A stretch of 64,000 nucleotides of DNA from Halomonas sp. MCCC 1A13316. Lineage in GTDB: Bacteria > Pseudomonadota > Gammaproteobacteria > Pseudomonadales > Halomonadaceae. A program made the translations under genes and the position numbers. The notes below the pieces were generated by a model, which was given only the letters and a program-made list of their open reading frames with translations, ran no database searches and was not told where the DNA came from. The stretch spans positions 62,001 through 126,000 of the forward strand of contig NZ_CP053382.1 of NCBI RefSeq assembly GCF_014931605.1. Direction: 5' to 3'. Below are positions 8,521 through 16,802 of the stretch, piece by piece (the stretch's first letter is position 1; every line of letters begins with the position of its first letter).

Positions 8521-9276
8521 TTAGTTCGATTCGCTATCAGTCGTGTCCTCATCCTCCTGGTTGTCGAGTGCCGAGCGATTCGAGTCGGTGTTTCCCGTGC
8601 TTCCGGTATCTTCGGAATCGGTCGCGTCACGACTATTCCTCAGCGTGCTGGCCGGGTCCTGCGAGTTGAGCTCTTGGCTCCGATTCGGGGAGTCCTGACG
8701 GCTGCCACCCGAGAAGCCACCCTGGCTGCCGCTCTGCTCGTTCCGGCCCTCTTGAAGCCCTTCTACGAAGCCTTGGCGATAGCCTCTCATGGCGCCTTCC
8801 TGCAGGCCTTCCATCTTGCCTTCCATATAGCCCTGCATGAAGAGGCGGTGAGCTTGCTGGCCATGATCGTCGGCGCCACGTTGCTGCCGGTCATCCCAGG
8901 GTTGGCTCTGCCGGTCGCGCTCATCTCCGAAACGTTCGCCTTGGTACTGCTGGCGGTTGCGGTCGTCCCAGTGGCCACCCTGATCGCGACCGTAATCGCT
9001 ATCGTTGCGGTAGTTCTGGCGTTCCCGATCATCCCGCATCCGACTATCGATCCGGTACTCCTGACGCTCGCGGTCGTCCCAAGTCGAGCCTCGCTGTCTG
9101 TCGTAACCGGGATCATTCCTGCCTTGATGGCCCCTGTCGTCCCACTGCTGGCTGCTCTGGTAAGTCTGCCGGTCATCATAGCCATAGCCGCCTCGGCTCT
9201 CCATTGGCTGTGCCCAGCTCAAGCTTGAAGCGAGAGCTGTGGAGACTGCAGCGGTAATAAGCATTTTTTTAAACAT
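8521..9276 (-). CDS. Secreted Asp/Arg/Gln-rich WDDR-repeat protein
   Basis: 251 residues. Signal peptide MFKKMLITAAVSTALASSLSWA with likely cleavage after SWA. The mature chain is extremely hydrophilic with scattered WDDRxRQ units (about residues 40-135). A short amphipathic region follows (QAHRLFMQGYMEGKMEGLQE, RGYRQGFVEGLQEG), then a Ser/Asp/Asn-rich tail ending DTTDSESN. No enzymatic domain is recognised and the chain is probably disordered outside the YxxG helices. Its signal peptide is nearly identical to that of the next gene (9367-10005), so the two are tandem paralogues. Function unknown. Confidence 0.75.
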   Translation of the reverse strand: MFKKMLITAAVSTALASSLSWAQPMESRGGYGYDDRQTYQSSQQWDDRGHQGRNDPGYDRQRGSTWDDRERQEYRIDSRMRDDRERQNYRNDSDYGRDQGGHWDDRNRQQYQGERFGDERDRQSQPWDDRQQRGADDHGQQAHRLFMQGYMEGKMEGLQEGAMRGYRQGFVEGLQEGRNEQSGSQGGFSGGSRQDSPNRSQELNSQDPASTLRNSRDATDSEDTGSTGNTDSNRSALDNQEDEDTTDSESN

Positions 9277-9366
9277 GTTTCCTCCGATGAATTCTTATAT
9301 GCAAAGATCGCCATATGGCAGCGCAGCTTGAGATAAAAGGCTGTGCTACACGTTTAACTGCCGATT

Positions 9367-10005
9367 TCAATCGGAGCGATAGCGATCCTGGCCGCTCCAG
9401 CGATTGTCCTGCCGGCCCTGGTTGAATTGGCCCTGGTTGCGATCGTCCCAGCGGCCCTGGTCGTAGCGATTGCGATCGTCCCAGCGGTCGCGGTCATCCC
9501 AGCGGTTGTCCTGGCGCTGGCGGCCCTGGTCGTAGCGATTGCGATCGTCCCAGCGGTCGCGGTCGTCCCAGCGGTCATCCTGGCGGCCCTGGTCGTAGCG
9601 ATTGCGATCGTCCCAGCGGTCGCGGTCATCCCAGCGGTCGTCCTGGCGGCCCTGGTCGTAGCGATTGCGATCGTCCCAGCGGTTGCGGTCGTCCCAGCGG
9701 TCATCCTGGCGGCCCTGGTCGTAGCGATTGCGATCGTCCCAGCGGTCGCGGTCATCCCAACGGTCGTCTTGGCGGCCCTGGTTGTAGCGATTACGATCGT
9801 CCCAGCGGTCGCGGTCATCCCAGCGGTGATCCTGGCGGCCCTGGCCGTAGCGATTGCTGTCATCCCAGCGATTGTGTTGACCCTGCTGCTGGTAGCGCTG
9901 GGTTTCATTCCACTGATTGCCTTGGTTCGATTGCTGAGCGAAGGCAACGCCACTCGTCGCCAGCGCAGCCGATACGGCAGTAGTAATTAGCAGCTTTTTA
10001 AACAT
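9367..10005 (-). CDS. Secreted WDDR tandem-repeat protein
   Basis: 212 residues. Signal peptide MFKKLLITTAVSAALATSGV with cleavage near AFA. Residues 57-184 are six copies of a 21-residue unit with core RWDDRDRWDDRNRY followed by DQG; the sixth copy carries two extra residues (RQ). Charge alternates Asp/Arg with regularly spaced Trp, so the chain is near neutral, strongly polyampholytic and probably extended or disordered. Paralogue of the gene 90 bp downstream. Possible roles (periplasmic hydration, cation or surface binding in a halophile) are speculation. Confidence 0.75.
   Translation of the reverse strand: MFKKLLITTAVSAALATSGVAFAQQSNQGNQWNETQRYQQQGQHNRWDDSNRYGQGRQDHRWDDRDRWDDRNRYNQGRQDDRWDDRDRWDDRNRYDQGRQDDRWDDRNRWDDRNRYDQGRQDDRWDDRDRWDDRNRYDQGRQDDRWDDRDRWDDRNRYDQGRQRQDNRWDDRDRWDDRNRYDQGRWDDRNQGQFNQGRQDNRWSGQDRYRSD
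9454..9837 (-). repeat. 63-bp in-frame tandem repeat, six copies
   Basis: Six near-identical 63-bp units (the sixth is 69 bp) within the gene at 9367-10005, each coding 21 residues. Unit length is a multiple of three and the reading frame is kept throughout. Copies differ by a few substitutions (DHRW, DDRW, DNRW). Copy number is likely to vary between strains. Confidence 0.9.
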
Positions 10006-10249
10006 TTCTAACTCCTTTAGAAGTTGTTTAATTAAAGCGCGTTAATTCTCTGGGTATGCCAAGTCGAGTTGGATAAACAAGGCATGCATCAGTCAAGCTA
10101 GCTGTCATTTTCGTAAGGGAGAAAAAAGGAAAAGTATTTATTTGTGGACTTTTGTTTGGGTTTGATGGGGAGCAAGGGCGCTGCGCCACATAAGTGCGAT
10201 ATTTTTAATTAACTTAATATTAAAAATTTGCTACTCAGCCTAAAAAGCA
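10006..10249. other. AT-rich non-coding stretch upstream of the repeat-protein gene
   Basis: About 240 bp of markedly AT-rich sequence (ATTTTTAATTAACTTAATAT around 10200) between the WDDR protein and the maiA terminator. No convincing ORF is seen. It should contain the promoter of the minus-strand repeat gene. AGGAG (rc of CTCCT, 10012-10016) sits 7 nt before its ATG. Confidence 0.5.
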
Positions 10250-10287
10250 AACCGCCCCCAACCATTTCCGAGCGGTTGGGGGCGGTT
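10250..10287 (-). terminator. Rho-independent terminator of the homogentisate operon
   Basis: Perfect 14-bp stem AACCGCCCCCAACC / GGTTGGGGGCGGTT with a 10-nt loop. On the minus strand it is followed by TTTGCTTTTT. It lies 28 bp after the maiA stop, so it ends the minus-strand catabolic operon. Confidence 0.9.
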
Positions 10288-10314
10288 CGTCATAGCATGC
10301 GAGATAGCGCTGGG

Positions 10315-10959
10315 CTAGCCCGCGTCCGGCTGCTCCCCTGGGGCGGCCTTGGCGAAGGCTTCCAGCTTGCGGCAGTTTTCGGTGATGCGTTGCAGGGTTG
10401 GGTAGGCCGTGAGATCGCATTCGAAGCGCTCGGCATTGAATATCTGGGGCACCAGGCAGATGTCGGCCAGGGTCGGGCTGTCGCCGTGACAGAACGTACC
10501 GGTCCGGGGCTCATTTGCCAGCCGCGCCTCCAGTGCGCTGAAGCCCTCGGCGACCCAGTGGCGATACCAGGCCAGCTTGGCTTCCTCGTTCACCTTCAGC
10601 TCATGGACCAGGTACTTGAGCACCTTGAGGTTGTTGAGCGGGTGGATCTCGCAGGCGACGAGCTGTGCCAGCGAGCGTACCCGCGCGCGGCCTTCGGCGT
10701 CGGCCGGCAGCAGCGGCGGTTCGGGGTGGCGTTCGTCGAGGTACTCGCAGATCGCCAGCGACTGGGTCAACTGCGTGCCGTCGTCGGTCTCGAGCACCGG
10801 CACCAGCCCCTGGGGGTTGCGGGCGAGGTTGTCCTCGCCGCGCTGCTCACCCTTGACCAGGTTGACCGGCGCCTGGTCGTACGCCAGGCCCTTGAGGTTG
10901 AGCGCGATACGCACCCGATAGGCCGCCGAGGAGCGGAAATAGCCGTAAAGCGTGGTCAT
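10315..10959 (-). CDS. maiA: Maleylacetoacetate isomerase (zeta-class GST)
   Basis: 214 residues, the normal length. Isomerises 4-maleylacetoacetate to 4-fumarylacetoacetate in the cytoplasm, using glutathione as cofactor. The N-terminal thioredoxin-like domain carries the zeta-GST signature YFRSSAAYRVRIALNLKGL with the catalytic SSxxxRVR. The segment LTQSLAICEYLDERHP is the glutathione-binding region, and the C-terminal all-helical domain includes HPLNNLKVLKYL and GDSPTLADICLVPQ. Last gene of the operon, 32 bp after the fumarylacetoacetase gene and just before a strong terminator. Confidence 0.95.
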   Translation of the reverse strand: MTTLYGYFRSSAAYRVRIALNLKGLAYDQAPVNLVKGEQRGEDNLARNPQGLVPVLETDDGTQLTQSLAICEYLDERHPEPPLLPADAEGRARVRSLAQLVACEIHPLNNLKVLKYLVHELKVNEEAKLAWYRHWVAEGFSALEARLANEPRTGTFCHGDSPTLADICLVPQIFNAERFECDLTAYPTLQRITENCRKLEAFAKAAPGEQPDAG

Positions 10960-10991
10960 ATATGCCTCTCTGGCCGTTTACTTGGGCTGGC

Positions 10992-12011
10992 TTACTTTGG
11001 CTGGTAGGCCACTACCTGCTGGTCGATGGCGCCGAAGATGCTGTTGCCCTGGCGGTCGAACATCTCGATGCGCACCCGGTCGCCGAAGCGCATGAAGGGT
11101 GTCTTGGCCGCGCCGTGCAGGATCTGCTCCACCATGCGCACCTCGGCCAGGCAGCTGTAGCCCACGCCGCCGTCGGCGACAGGCTTTCCGGGGCCACCAT
11201 CGGGATCGGGATTGGAGACGGTGCCCGAACCGACCACGGCACCGGCGCCCAGGTAGCGAGTGCGCGCAGCATGGGCGACCAGCTGCGGGAAGCTGAAGAT
11301 CATGTCCGGCCCGGCTTCCGGCTCGCCGAATTTCTCGCCGTTGAGGTGCACCGTTAGCGGCAGGTGAACCTTGCCCTCCTGCCAGGCGTCGCCCAGTTCG
11401 TCGGGAGTGACGCAGATCGGCGAGAAGGCGGAGGCCGGCTTGGCCTGGAAGAAACCGAAGCCCTTGGCCAGCTCGCCGGGGATCAAGCCGCGCAGGCTGA
11501 CGTCATTGACCAGCATGATCAGTTTGATGTGGTCGGCGGCCTGCTCGGGCGTCACCGCCATGGGCACATCGTCGGTGATCACCGCGATCTCGCCTTCGAA
11601 GTCGATGCCGTGCTCTTCGCTGACCGCCTCGATGTCCTCGGTGGGGGCCAAGAACTTGTCGCCACCGCCCTGGTACATCAGCGGGTCGGTCCAGAAGGTC
11701 TCGGGCATCTCGGCGTTGCGCGCCTGGCGCACCAGCTTGACGTGGTTGAGGTAGGCGGAGCCGTCGGCCCAGTGGTAGCTGCGCGGCAGCGGCGAGTGCA
11801 GCTGGTTCTGGTCGAGCGTGAAGGCGCCCGCGACGCTGCCGTCGTTGAGCTCGGCGTAGCGCGCCTCGAGCTTCGGGCTCACGGCGTCCCAGTTCTCGAT
11901 CGCCTGCTGCAGGGTGACAGCGATGTCGGCGGCGGAGACGGCTTGGCTCAGGTCGCGCGAGACCACCAGCAGTTCGCCGTCGCGGCCGTTCTTGAGGGTA
12001 GCGAGTTTCAT
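10992..12011 (-). CDS. Fumarylacetoacetase (FAH family)
   Basis: 339 residues. Hydrolyses 4-fumarylacetoacetate to fumarate and acetoacetate, the final step of homogentisate breakdown. FAH-fold landmarks: the metal-ligand stretch GIDFEGEIAVITDDVP, LVNDVSLRGLIPGEL, KPASAFSPICVTPDELG, and the glycine-rich GSGTVSNPDPDGGPGKPVADGG near the end. ATG 12011 (MKLATLKNGRDG) gives the standard start for this bacterial subfamily; a longer frame upstream looks untranslated. It follows hmgA by about 85 bp. This short FAH type is used in place of the 430-residue eukaryote-like HmgB. Confidence 0.93.
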   Translation of the reverse strand: MKLATLKNGRDGELLVVSRDLSQAVSAADIAVTLQQAIENWDAVSPKLEARYAELNDGSVAGAFTLDQNQLHSPLPRSYHWADGSAYLNHVKLVRQARNAEMPETFWTDPLMYQGGGDKFLAPTEDIEAVSEEHGIDFEGEIAVITDDVPMAVTPEQAADHIKLIMLVNDVSLRGLIPGELAKGFGFFQAKPASAFSPICVTPDELGDAWQEGKVHLPLTVHLNGEKFGEPEAGPDMIFSFPQLVAHAARTRYLGAGAVVGSGTVSNPDPDGGPGKPVADGGVGYSCLAEVRMVEQILHGAAKTPFMRFGDRVRIEMFDRQGNSIFGAIDQQVVAYQPK

Positions 12012-12095
12012 CTTCGTCGAATCCTTTTCGTCAGGGGCGGGGCTCGGCGGCCCCATCCGGATGGTTCGGGCTGGCTCAGGGCTGCGTTGTGGTGC

Positions 12096-13403
12096 TCAAG
12101 GCCGATTGGGATCGAAGTGCGAGCGCAGCGTCGACCACACGTCGACGTAGTCGCGCTGGCGAATGTCCGCGTTCAGCGCTGCCTCGGTGGGATGGTAGAC
12201 GTAGCGGCTCTCGAACATGAAGGCCAGAGTCGCATCCAGGCGCTGCGGTGTCAGTTCAGCGTTCGAGGCTTTCTCGAAGGTGTCGGCGTCGGGGCCATGG
12301 GGCGACATGCAGTTGTGCAGGCTGGCGCCGCCGGGCAGAAAGCCCTCGGCCTTGGCGTCGTACTCGCCGTGGATCAGGCCCATGAATTCGCTCATCAGGT
12401 TGCGATGGAAGTAGGGCGGGCGGAAGGTATTCTCGGCCACCATCCAGCGCGGCGGGAAGATCACGAAATCGATGTTGGCCATGCCCAGCGTATCGGAGGC
12501 CGAGGTCAGCACGGTGAAGATTGACGGATCGGGATGATCGAAACTCACCGTATTGATGGTGTTGAAATTGGCCAGGTCGTACTTGTAGGGCGCGTAGTTG
12601 CCGTGCCAGGCCACTACGTCGAGCGGCGAGTGGCCGAGCCTGGTGGCCCAGAAGCGGCCGGAGAACTTGGCCACCAGCTCGAAGTCGCCTTCGAGATCCT
12701 CGTAAGCGGCCACCGGGCTGAGGAAGTCGCGTGGGTTGGCCAGGCCATTGGCACCGATGGGGCCGAGGCCGGGCAGTTCCAGTGGGCTGCCGTAGTTCTC
12801 GCAAATGTAGCCGCGGGCGGCATCGCTGCCTTGCGCCAGACGCACCTGGAATTTCATGCCCCGGGGGATGACGCCGATCTCACCGCCTTTGACCTCGAGC
12901 TCGCCGAGCTCGGTGCGCAGGCGCAGGCTGCCCTGCTGCGGCACGATCAGCAGTTCGCCGTCGGCGTTGTAGAAGAAGCGCTCGGTCATGTCGCGATTGA
13001 ACGCATAGACGTGCACGCCGCAGCCGGCTTGGGTGCCGGCGTCGCCGTTGACCGCGATGGTCAGCAGGCCGTCGACGAAGTCGGTGGGCTCGGCGGGCAT
13101 CGGCAGCGGGTCCCAGCGCATCTGGTTGGGGTCGGCGGCAGGCTTGGCCAGCGGTGCGGTAGCCACGCGATTCTCGCCCAGCGGGCGGTACTCGCTTTGT
13201 ACCACCGAAGGCCGGATGCGATAGAGCCAGCTGCGCAGGTTTGCGTGACGCGGCGCGGTGAAAGCCGAGCCGGTGAGCTGTTCGGCATAGAGGCCATAGG
13301 CGCACTTCTGGGGCGAGTTCTGCCCTACCGGCAGCGCGCCGGGCAGCGCCTCGCTGGCGAAGTGGTTGCGAAAACCGCTCTGGTACTCGAGTTCGGTCGT
13401 CAT
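12096..13403 (-). CDS. hmgA: Homogentisate 1,2-dioxygenase
   Basis: 435 residues, full length. Fe(II) ring-cleaving enzyme that converts homogentisate to 4-maleylacetoacetate. Typical start [19 protein letters not shown], cupin segment [20 protein letters not shown], and the iron-ligand regions [19 protein letters not shown] (His and Glu) and [18 protein letters not shown] (His). It is the central enzyme of the operon and defines the pathway, with the two hydroxylase subunits upstream and the two following enzymes downstream on the same strand. Confidence 0.97.
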   Translation of the reverse strand: MTTELEYQSGFRNHFASEALPGALPVGQNSPQKCAYGLYAEQLTGSAFTAPRHANLRSWLYRIRPSVVQSEYRPLGENRVATAPLAKPAADPNQMRWDPLPMPAEPTDFVDGLLTIAVNGDAGTQAGCGVHVYAFNRDMTERFFYNADGELLIVPQQGSLRLRTELGELEVKGGEIGVIPRGMKFQVRLAQGSDAARGYICENYGSPLELPGLGPIGANGLANPRDFLSPVAAYEDLEGDFELVAKFSGRFWATRLGHSPLDVVAWHGNYAPYKYDLANFNTINTVSFDHPDPSIFTVLTSASDTLGMANIDFVIFPPRWMVAENTFRPPYFHRNLMSEFMGLIHGEYDAKAEGFLPGGASLHNCMSPHGPDADTFEKASNAELTPQRLDATLAFMFESRYVYHPTEAALNADIRQRDYVDVWSTLRSHFDPNRP

Positions 13404-13419
13404 GGGAGGGTCCCTCTCG

Positions 13420-13641
13420 TTATTCGTCTATTTGCCTGTCAATCGATCCGGCGGCCCGGCCGGCGATGGCCAGTGCCTCTTCGAGAACCTGCTGGTCGCC
13501 GATATGGTTGGCCAGCAGCAGGATCAGCCGGGCATTGATGCGTTCGCTCTCTTCTTCGCTGCACTCGCGATGCAGGTCGGTCAGCGCGGCGTAGAAGGCA
13601 TCCGGGTCGGTGAAGTTGGGGTTGAGCTCAAGCCGTGGCAT
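13420..13641 (-). CDS. Small DUF2783-like partner protein, MhaB-like (copy 1)
   Basis: 73-residue acidic helical protein whose start overlaps the end of the flavoprotein gene by 14 bp, so the two are translationally coupled. Sequence landmarks: [40 protein letters not shown]. It resembles the small protein at 3647-3865. By size and place it matches MhaB, the coupling subunit of two-component 3-hydroxyphenylacetate 6-hydroxylase. Its position directly before hmgA supports a role in making homogentisate. Start ATG 13641 was chosen over an in-frame upstream ATG because it begins the conserved part. Confidence 0.78.
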   Translation of the reverse strand: MPRLELNPNFTDPDAFYAALTDLHRECSEEESERINARLILLLANHIGDQQVLEEALAIAGRAAGSIDRQIDE

Positions 13642-15340
13642 GACGGACCTCCTCGACATCAAGTTGGCGGCCCAGGGCACGTTCGAGCGCCTCATCGACG
13701 GCGCCGGCCGTTACCTCGCTCCAGCGGGCGGTGACGTGCTGGTCGGGGCGGATGAGGTAGCCAGCGCCGCCGGTCAGACCGTAGCGCTCGCCGACCAGCG
13801 CCTCGGCGTCCTCGATCAGCGTGCTGCGCGGCAACTCGGCCAGCGCGTGGGGCGCCGGCCCGACGATCAGCGCCTCGAGATCGGCATGGCGTTCGAGCAG
13901 CGGCTCGAGCTCTGCCTTGAGTGCCTCGGCCCGGTCGCTGTCGACGCGGCCGTCGAGCAGCAGCACGAAACGATCGCCCAGTTGGTTGAGCAGCCAGGCC
14001 GGCCGGCCCGCCAGCCGCACCGGGGCATCCTTGGCCGGGCTGCCGGGGCGTAGCTCAAGCGGCAGTCCCTCGGTCTCGTGGGCATTGAGCGGCGAGCCGT
14101 CGTAGCGGCACGGCATCGACAGCCGGCCGCTGTTGACCAGGCGGCGGGCAAAGGGGTAGTGCTCGGCCAGTTCCAAGGTGGTGTCGCGAAACAGCCGGCT
14201 GACGCGGCTCTTGGGTGTGATGAAATCGGTGGCGCGGGTCGAGTTGAGAATGTTCTCGGCGGCACCGTGCTGACGCTCGTCGTTGTAGGTGGCGAGCAGC
14301 GCCGCGGGCGCCTGGCCCTTGAGCACCCGGGCCAGCTTCCAGGCCAGGTTTTCGGTGCTCTGAAGCGCGCCGTTGGCGCCGCGAGCGCCGAACGGCGAGA
14401 CCTGATGGGCGGCATCACCCATGAAGAACACCTGCTGGTGGATATAGTCGTCCATCTTGCGGCAGCGGAAGGTGTAGACACTGGCCCACTCGAGCTCGAA
14501 CTCGACGTCCTCGCCGAGCATCGCCTGCACCCGCGGGCGGATGTTCTCCTCCTTCTTCTCCTCCTCCGGGTCGGCACCCCAGCCCAGTTGGAAGTCGATG
14601 CGCCAGACGTTGTCCGGCTGGCGATGCAGCAGCACCGACTGGTTGGGGTGGAAGGGCGGGTCGAACCAGAACCAGCGCTCGGTGGGGAAATCCGCCTTCA
14701 TGATCACGTCGGCGATCAGGAAGTGGTCCTGGAATATCTGGCCCTTGCTCTCCAGGCCCAGCATGTCGCGGATCTTGCTGTTGGCACCGTCGGCCACCAG
14801 CAGGTAGTCGCAGGTCAGGCGGTAGTCGCCATCCTCGGTGGTGACCCGCACGGCACTCTGCTCGGGGCGGCTGTCGACCTCGACCACCTTGTGTTTCCAG
14901 CGCAGGTCGATCAGGTCGCTGAGGGCATATGCGCGGTCGACCAGATACTCCTCGAAGTAGTATTGCTGCAGATTGATGAAGGCCGGCATGCGGTGGCCCT
15001 CCTCCGGCAGCAGGTCGAAGTCGTAGACCTCACGCTCCTGGAAGAACACGCGGCCGCGCTGCCAGGTCACGCCTTTGTCGACCATCGGCTGGGCACAGCC
15101 CAGGCGGTCAAGGATCTCCAGCGTGCGCTTGGCGAAGCAGATCGCCCGCGAGCCGACGCTGACGGTATTATTGTCGTCAAGCACCACGCTCTCGATGCCC
15201 TGCTGGGCCAGGTCGATGGCCATGGCCAGGCCGGTAGGGCCGGCGCCGACGATCACCACCGGGCAGTGGCGCACCTCGCTGCTGTCGAGCTCCGGCGGGC
15301 GTCGATACGGGTAGACGGGATTGTTATAAGTGGTTGGCAT
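13628..15340 (-). CDS. FAD-dependent aromatic hydroxylase, MhaA-like (copy 1)
   Basis: 570 residues, about the size of P. putida MhaA (about 63 kDa). Motifs: GAGPTGLAMAIDLAQQGIE (FAD dinucleotide fold, about residue 32), DNNTVSVGSRAICFAKRTLE, LLVADGANSKIRDMLG near 190, and GDAAHQVSPFGARGANGALQ near 320. The C-terminal domain ends YLIRPDQHVTARW as in its paralogue at 1951. Proposed reaction: NAD(P)H- and O2-dependent hydroxylation of 3-hydroxyphenylacetate to homogentisate together with the coupled small protein. Evidence is the immediate neighbourhood of hmgA. Another meta-hydroxy aromatic acid remains possible. Confidence 0.85.
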   Translation of the reverse strand: MPTTYNNPVYPYRRPPELDSSEVRHCPVVIVGAGPTGLAMAIDLAQQGIESVVLDDNNTVSVGSRAICFAKRTLEILDRLGCAQPMVDKGVTWQRGRVFFQEREVYDFDLLPEEGHRMPAFINLQQYYFEEYLVDRAYALSDLIDLRWKHKVVEVDSRPEQSAVRVTTEDGDYRLTCDYLLVADGANSKIRDMLGLESKGQIFQDHFLIADVIMKADFPTERWFWFDPPFHPNQSVLLHRQPDNVWRIDFQLGWGADPEEEKKEENIRPRVQAMLGEDVEFELEWASVYTFRCRKMDDYIHQQVFFMGDAAHQVSPFGARGANGALQSTENLAWKLARVLKGQAPAALLATYNDERQHGAAENILNSTRATDFITPKSRVSRLFRDTTLELAEHYPFARRLVNSGRLSMPCRYDGSPLNAHETEGLPLELRPGSPAKDAPVRLAGRPAWLLNQLGDRFVLLLDGRVDSDRAEALKAELEPLLERHADLEALIVGPAPHALAELPRSTLIEDAEALVGERYGLTGGAGYLIRPDQHVTARWSEVTAGAVDEALERALGRQLDVEEVRHATA

Positions 15341-15362
15341 GCTTCCTCCGACCGCGGCCGCT

Positions 15363-15385
15363 CCGGGGGCAGGGCCTGCCCCCGG
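15363..15385. promoter_or_regulatory. Strong intercistronic hairpin
   Basis: Perfect 10-bp stem CCGGGGGCAG / CTGCCCCCGG with a 3-nt loop, between the MBL-fold gene and the MhaA-like gene. No U-tract follows, so processing or partial attenuation of the operon mRNA is more likely than full termination. Confidence 0.5.
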
Positions 15386-15433
15386 CGCCGCTCGCCAGGT
15401 AATGGCTTCGGCAAGGTGAGTAGTGGCGATGTG

Positions 15434-16402
15434 TTACTGGTTTTCGACGGCTTCCTGCAGCGAGTGCCACATCTCGGTGTCGCGCTCGGCGGTCCAGATA
15501 CGCGGATCGGGATATTCGCCGCCGGCCTCGTCGTAGCAGCGGGTAATGTCGAACGGCAGGCAGTGGTCGAAGATCACCCAGTGGCCGTACTTGGGCTTGA
15601 GCTTGGCGTAGGTCTCGGAGTAGCACTCGGAGAGCGACTTGCCGGCGGCCTTGCCCGCCTTGACGCTCTCGTACATATCGGCGAGGAAGTCGCGGGTGCC
15701 CTGGATCGCTTCCTGGCACTGCTCGGGGGTCTGCAGTGCCTCGCCGCGGCCCGGTACCAGCTTCTGTGGCTGCATCGCCTGCAAGCGATCGAGGGTGGCG
15801 GGCCAGTATTCGTGATAGGCGTCACCGGTGTAGGGGGTGGCGCCGTACTCGACCAGGTCGCCGGAGAACATCACTTTCTCCTCGGGCAGCCAGACGATGG
15901 TGTCGCCCTTGGTGTGGCCGCGGCCGAGGTGGATGATGCGCACTTCGCGCTTGCCCATGTACACCGTCAATTCCTGCTGGAACACGATGTTGGGCCAGGT
16001 CAGGCCGGGCACCGAGTCGACGCCCTGGAACAGGCGCGGAAAGCGGCCGACCTCGGATTCGTAATCCTGCTGACCGCGCTCGACGATGAGGTCGTAGGTA
16101 TGCTGGCTGGCGTAGATGTTCTCGGCATCGTAGGCCGAGGCGCCGAGCACGCGCACGGCATGGTAGTGGGTCAGCACGACGTGCTTGATCGGCAGGTCGG
16201 TCACCTCGCGGATGCGGCGGATCACGTCCTGGGCCATGATCGGTGTGGCCTGGGTGTCGATCACCATCACACTGTCGTCGCCGATGACGATACCGGTATT
16301 GGGATCGCCCTCGGCCGTGTAGGCGTAAAGACCTTCCGCCAGCTTGGTGAAGCTGATCTGCTTCTCTTCGGTATCGGCGTGGGAAGCGAATTTCTTGCTC
16401 AT
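15434..16402 (-). CDS. MBL-fold metallo-hydrolase
   Basis: 322 residues. The metallo-beta-lactamase fold is shown by VLTHYHAVRVLGAS (variant of the HxHxDH motif: HYHAVR, so the Asp-His pair is replaced), HLGRGHTKGDTIVWLPEEKV and MFSGDLVEYGATPYTG. The altered motif suggests changed metal binding. ATG 16402 (MSKKFASHADTEEKQ) has GGAGGAAC just upstream. It is the first gene of the homogentisate operon. It may hydrolyse a thioester, lactone or ester that feeds the pathway, but the substrate cannot be read from sequence. Confidence 0.82.
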   Translation of the reverse strand: MSKKFASHADTEEKQISFTKLAEGLYAYTAEGDPNTGIVIGDDSVMVIDTQATPIMAQDVIRRIREVTDLPIKHVVLTHYHAVRVLGASAYDAENIYASQHTYDLIVERGQQDYESEVGRFPRLFQGVDSVPGLTWPNIVFQQELTVYMGKREVRIIHLGRGHTKGDTIVWLPEEKVMFSGDLVEYGATPYTGDAYHEYWPATLDRLQAMQPQKLVPGRGEALQTPEQCQEAIQGTRDFLADMYESVKAGKAAGKSLSECYSETYAKLKPKYGHWVIFDHCLPFDITRCYDEAGGEYPDPRIWTAERDTEMWHSLQEAVENQ

Positions 16403-16487
16403 GGTTCCTCCGGGTTCGTCAGGGCGCGTCACACTGAGGACGCACTGGCCAGATTACGGTCCGTGGTAGCTCGGGAATGGCTGCAGC

Positions 16488-16507
16488 ATAGTTGTAATTG
16501 AAACTAT
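16488..16507. promoter_or_regulatory. Candidate MarR-type operator
   Basis: ATAGTT, 8-nt spacer containing central AATT, AACTAT: perfect 6-bp arms in the divergent gap between the MBL-fold gene (start 16402) and dctP (start 16803). AT-rich dyads of about 20 bp are the usual targets of MarR regulators, and a MarR gene closes the neighbouring operon. Confidence 0.45.
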
Positions 16508-16554
16508 AAGTCCAGCAAGCCACGGACCAATCGGTAAAACAAAGGCGGATGAAT

Positions 16555-16570
16555 TGGCAAAAATTTGCCA
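16555..16570. promoter_or_regulatory. Second palindrome in the divergent promoter region
   Basis: TGGCAAA-AA-TTTGCCA, perfect 7-bp arms. Together with the dyad at 16488 it accounts for the only symmetric structure noticed in the 400-bp gap 16403-16802, which otherwise contains no convincing gene and should carry both operon promoters. Confidence 0.4.
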
Positions 16571-16802
16571 GAGATCATGGGTTTTTTGAAGAATTCATAC
16601 CTAAGTCTAATGCCGGTTATCGCCAAATTAGTTGCAGGGGAGATTAACTGGCGGCATGGTGACAGCGTGAAACGACAGGCTGTCGCACTCTTGCTTCCTC
16701 TGCCGGTGAGCGCTCAGCCGCGATACAGCCTCAGTCGCAATACAACAATGCAGGTTCACAACGTGGCGCGAGCACGCCTCCCGTGACGACCAGGAGCACG
16801 CA

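Noticed and set aside
9454..9837. Possible CRISPR array or non-coding satellite
   Set aside because: 63-bp units follow each other without spacers, keep the reading frame and encode a signal-peptide protein. No cas genes are near.
14078..16501. 807-codon plus-strand open frame
   Set aside because: Antisense to the MhaA-like and MBL-fold genes. No domain is visible and composition is that of a GC-rich shadow frame.
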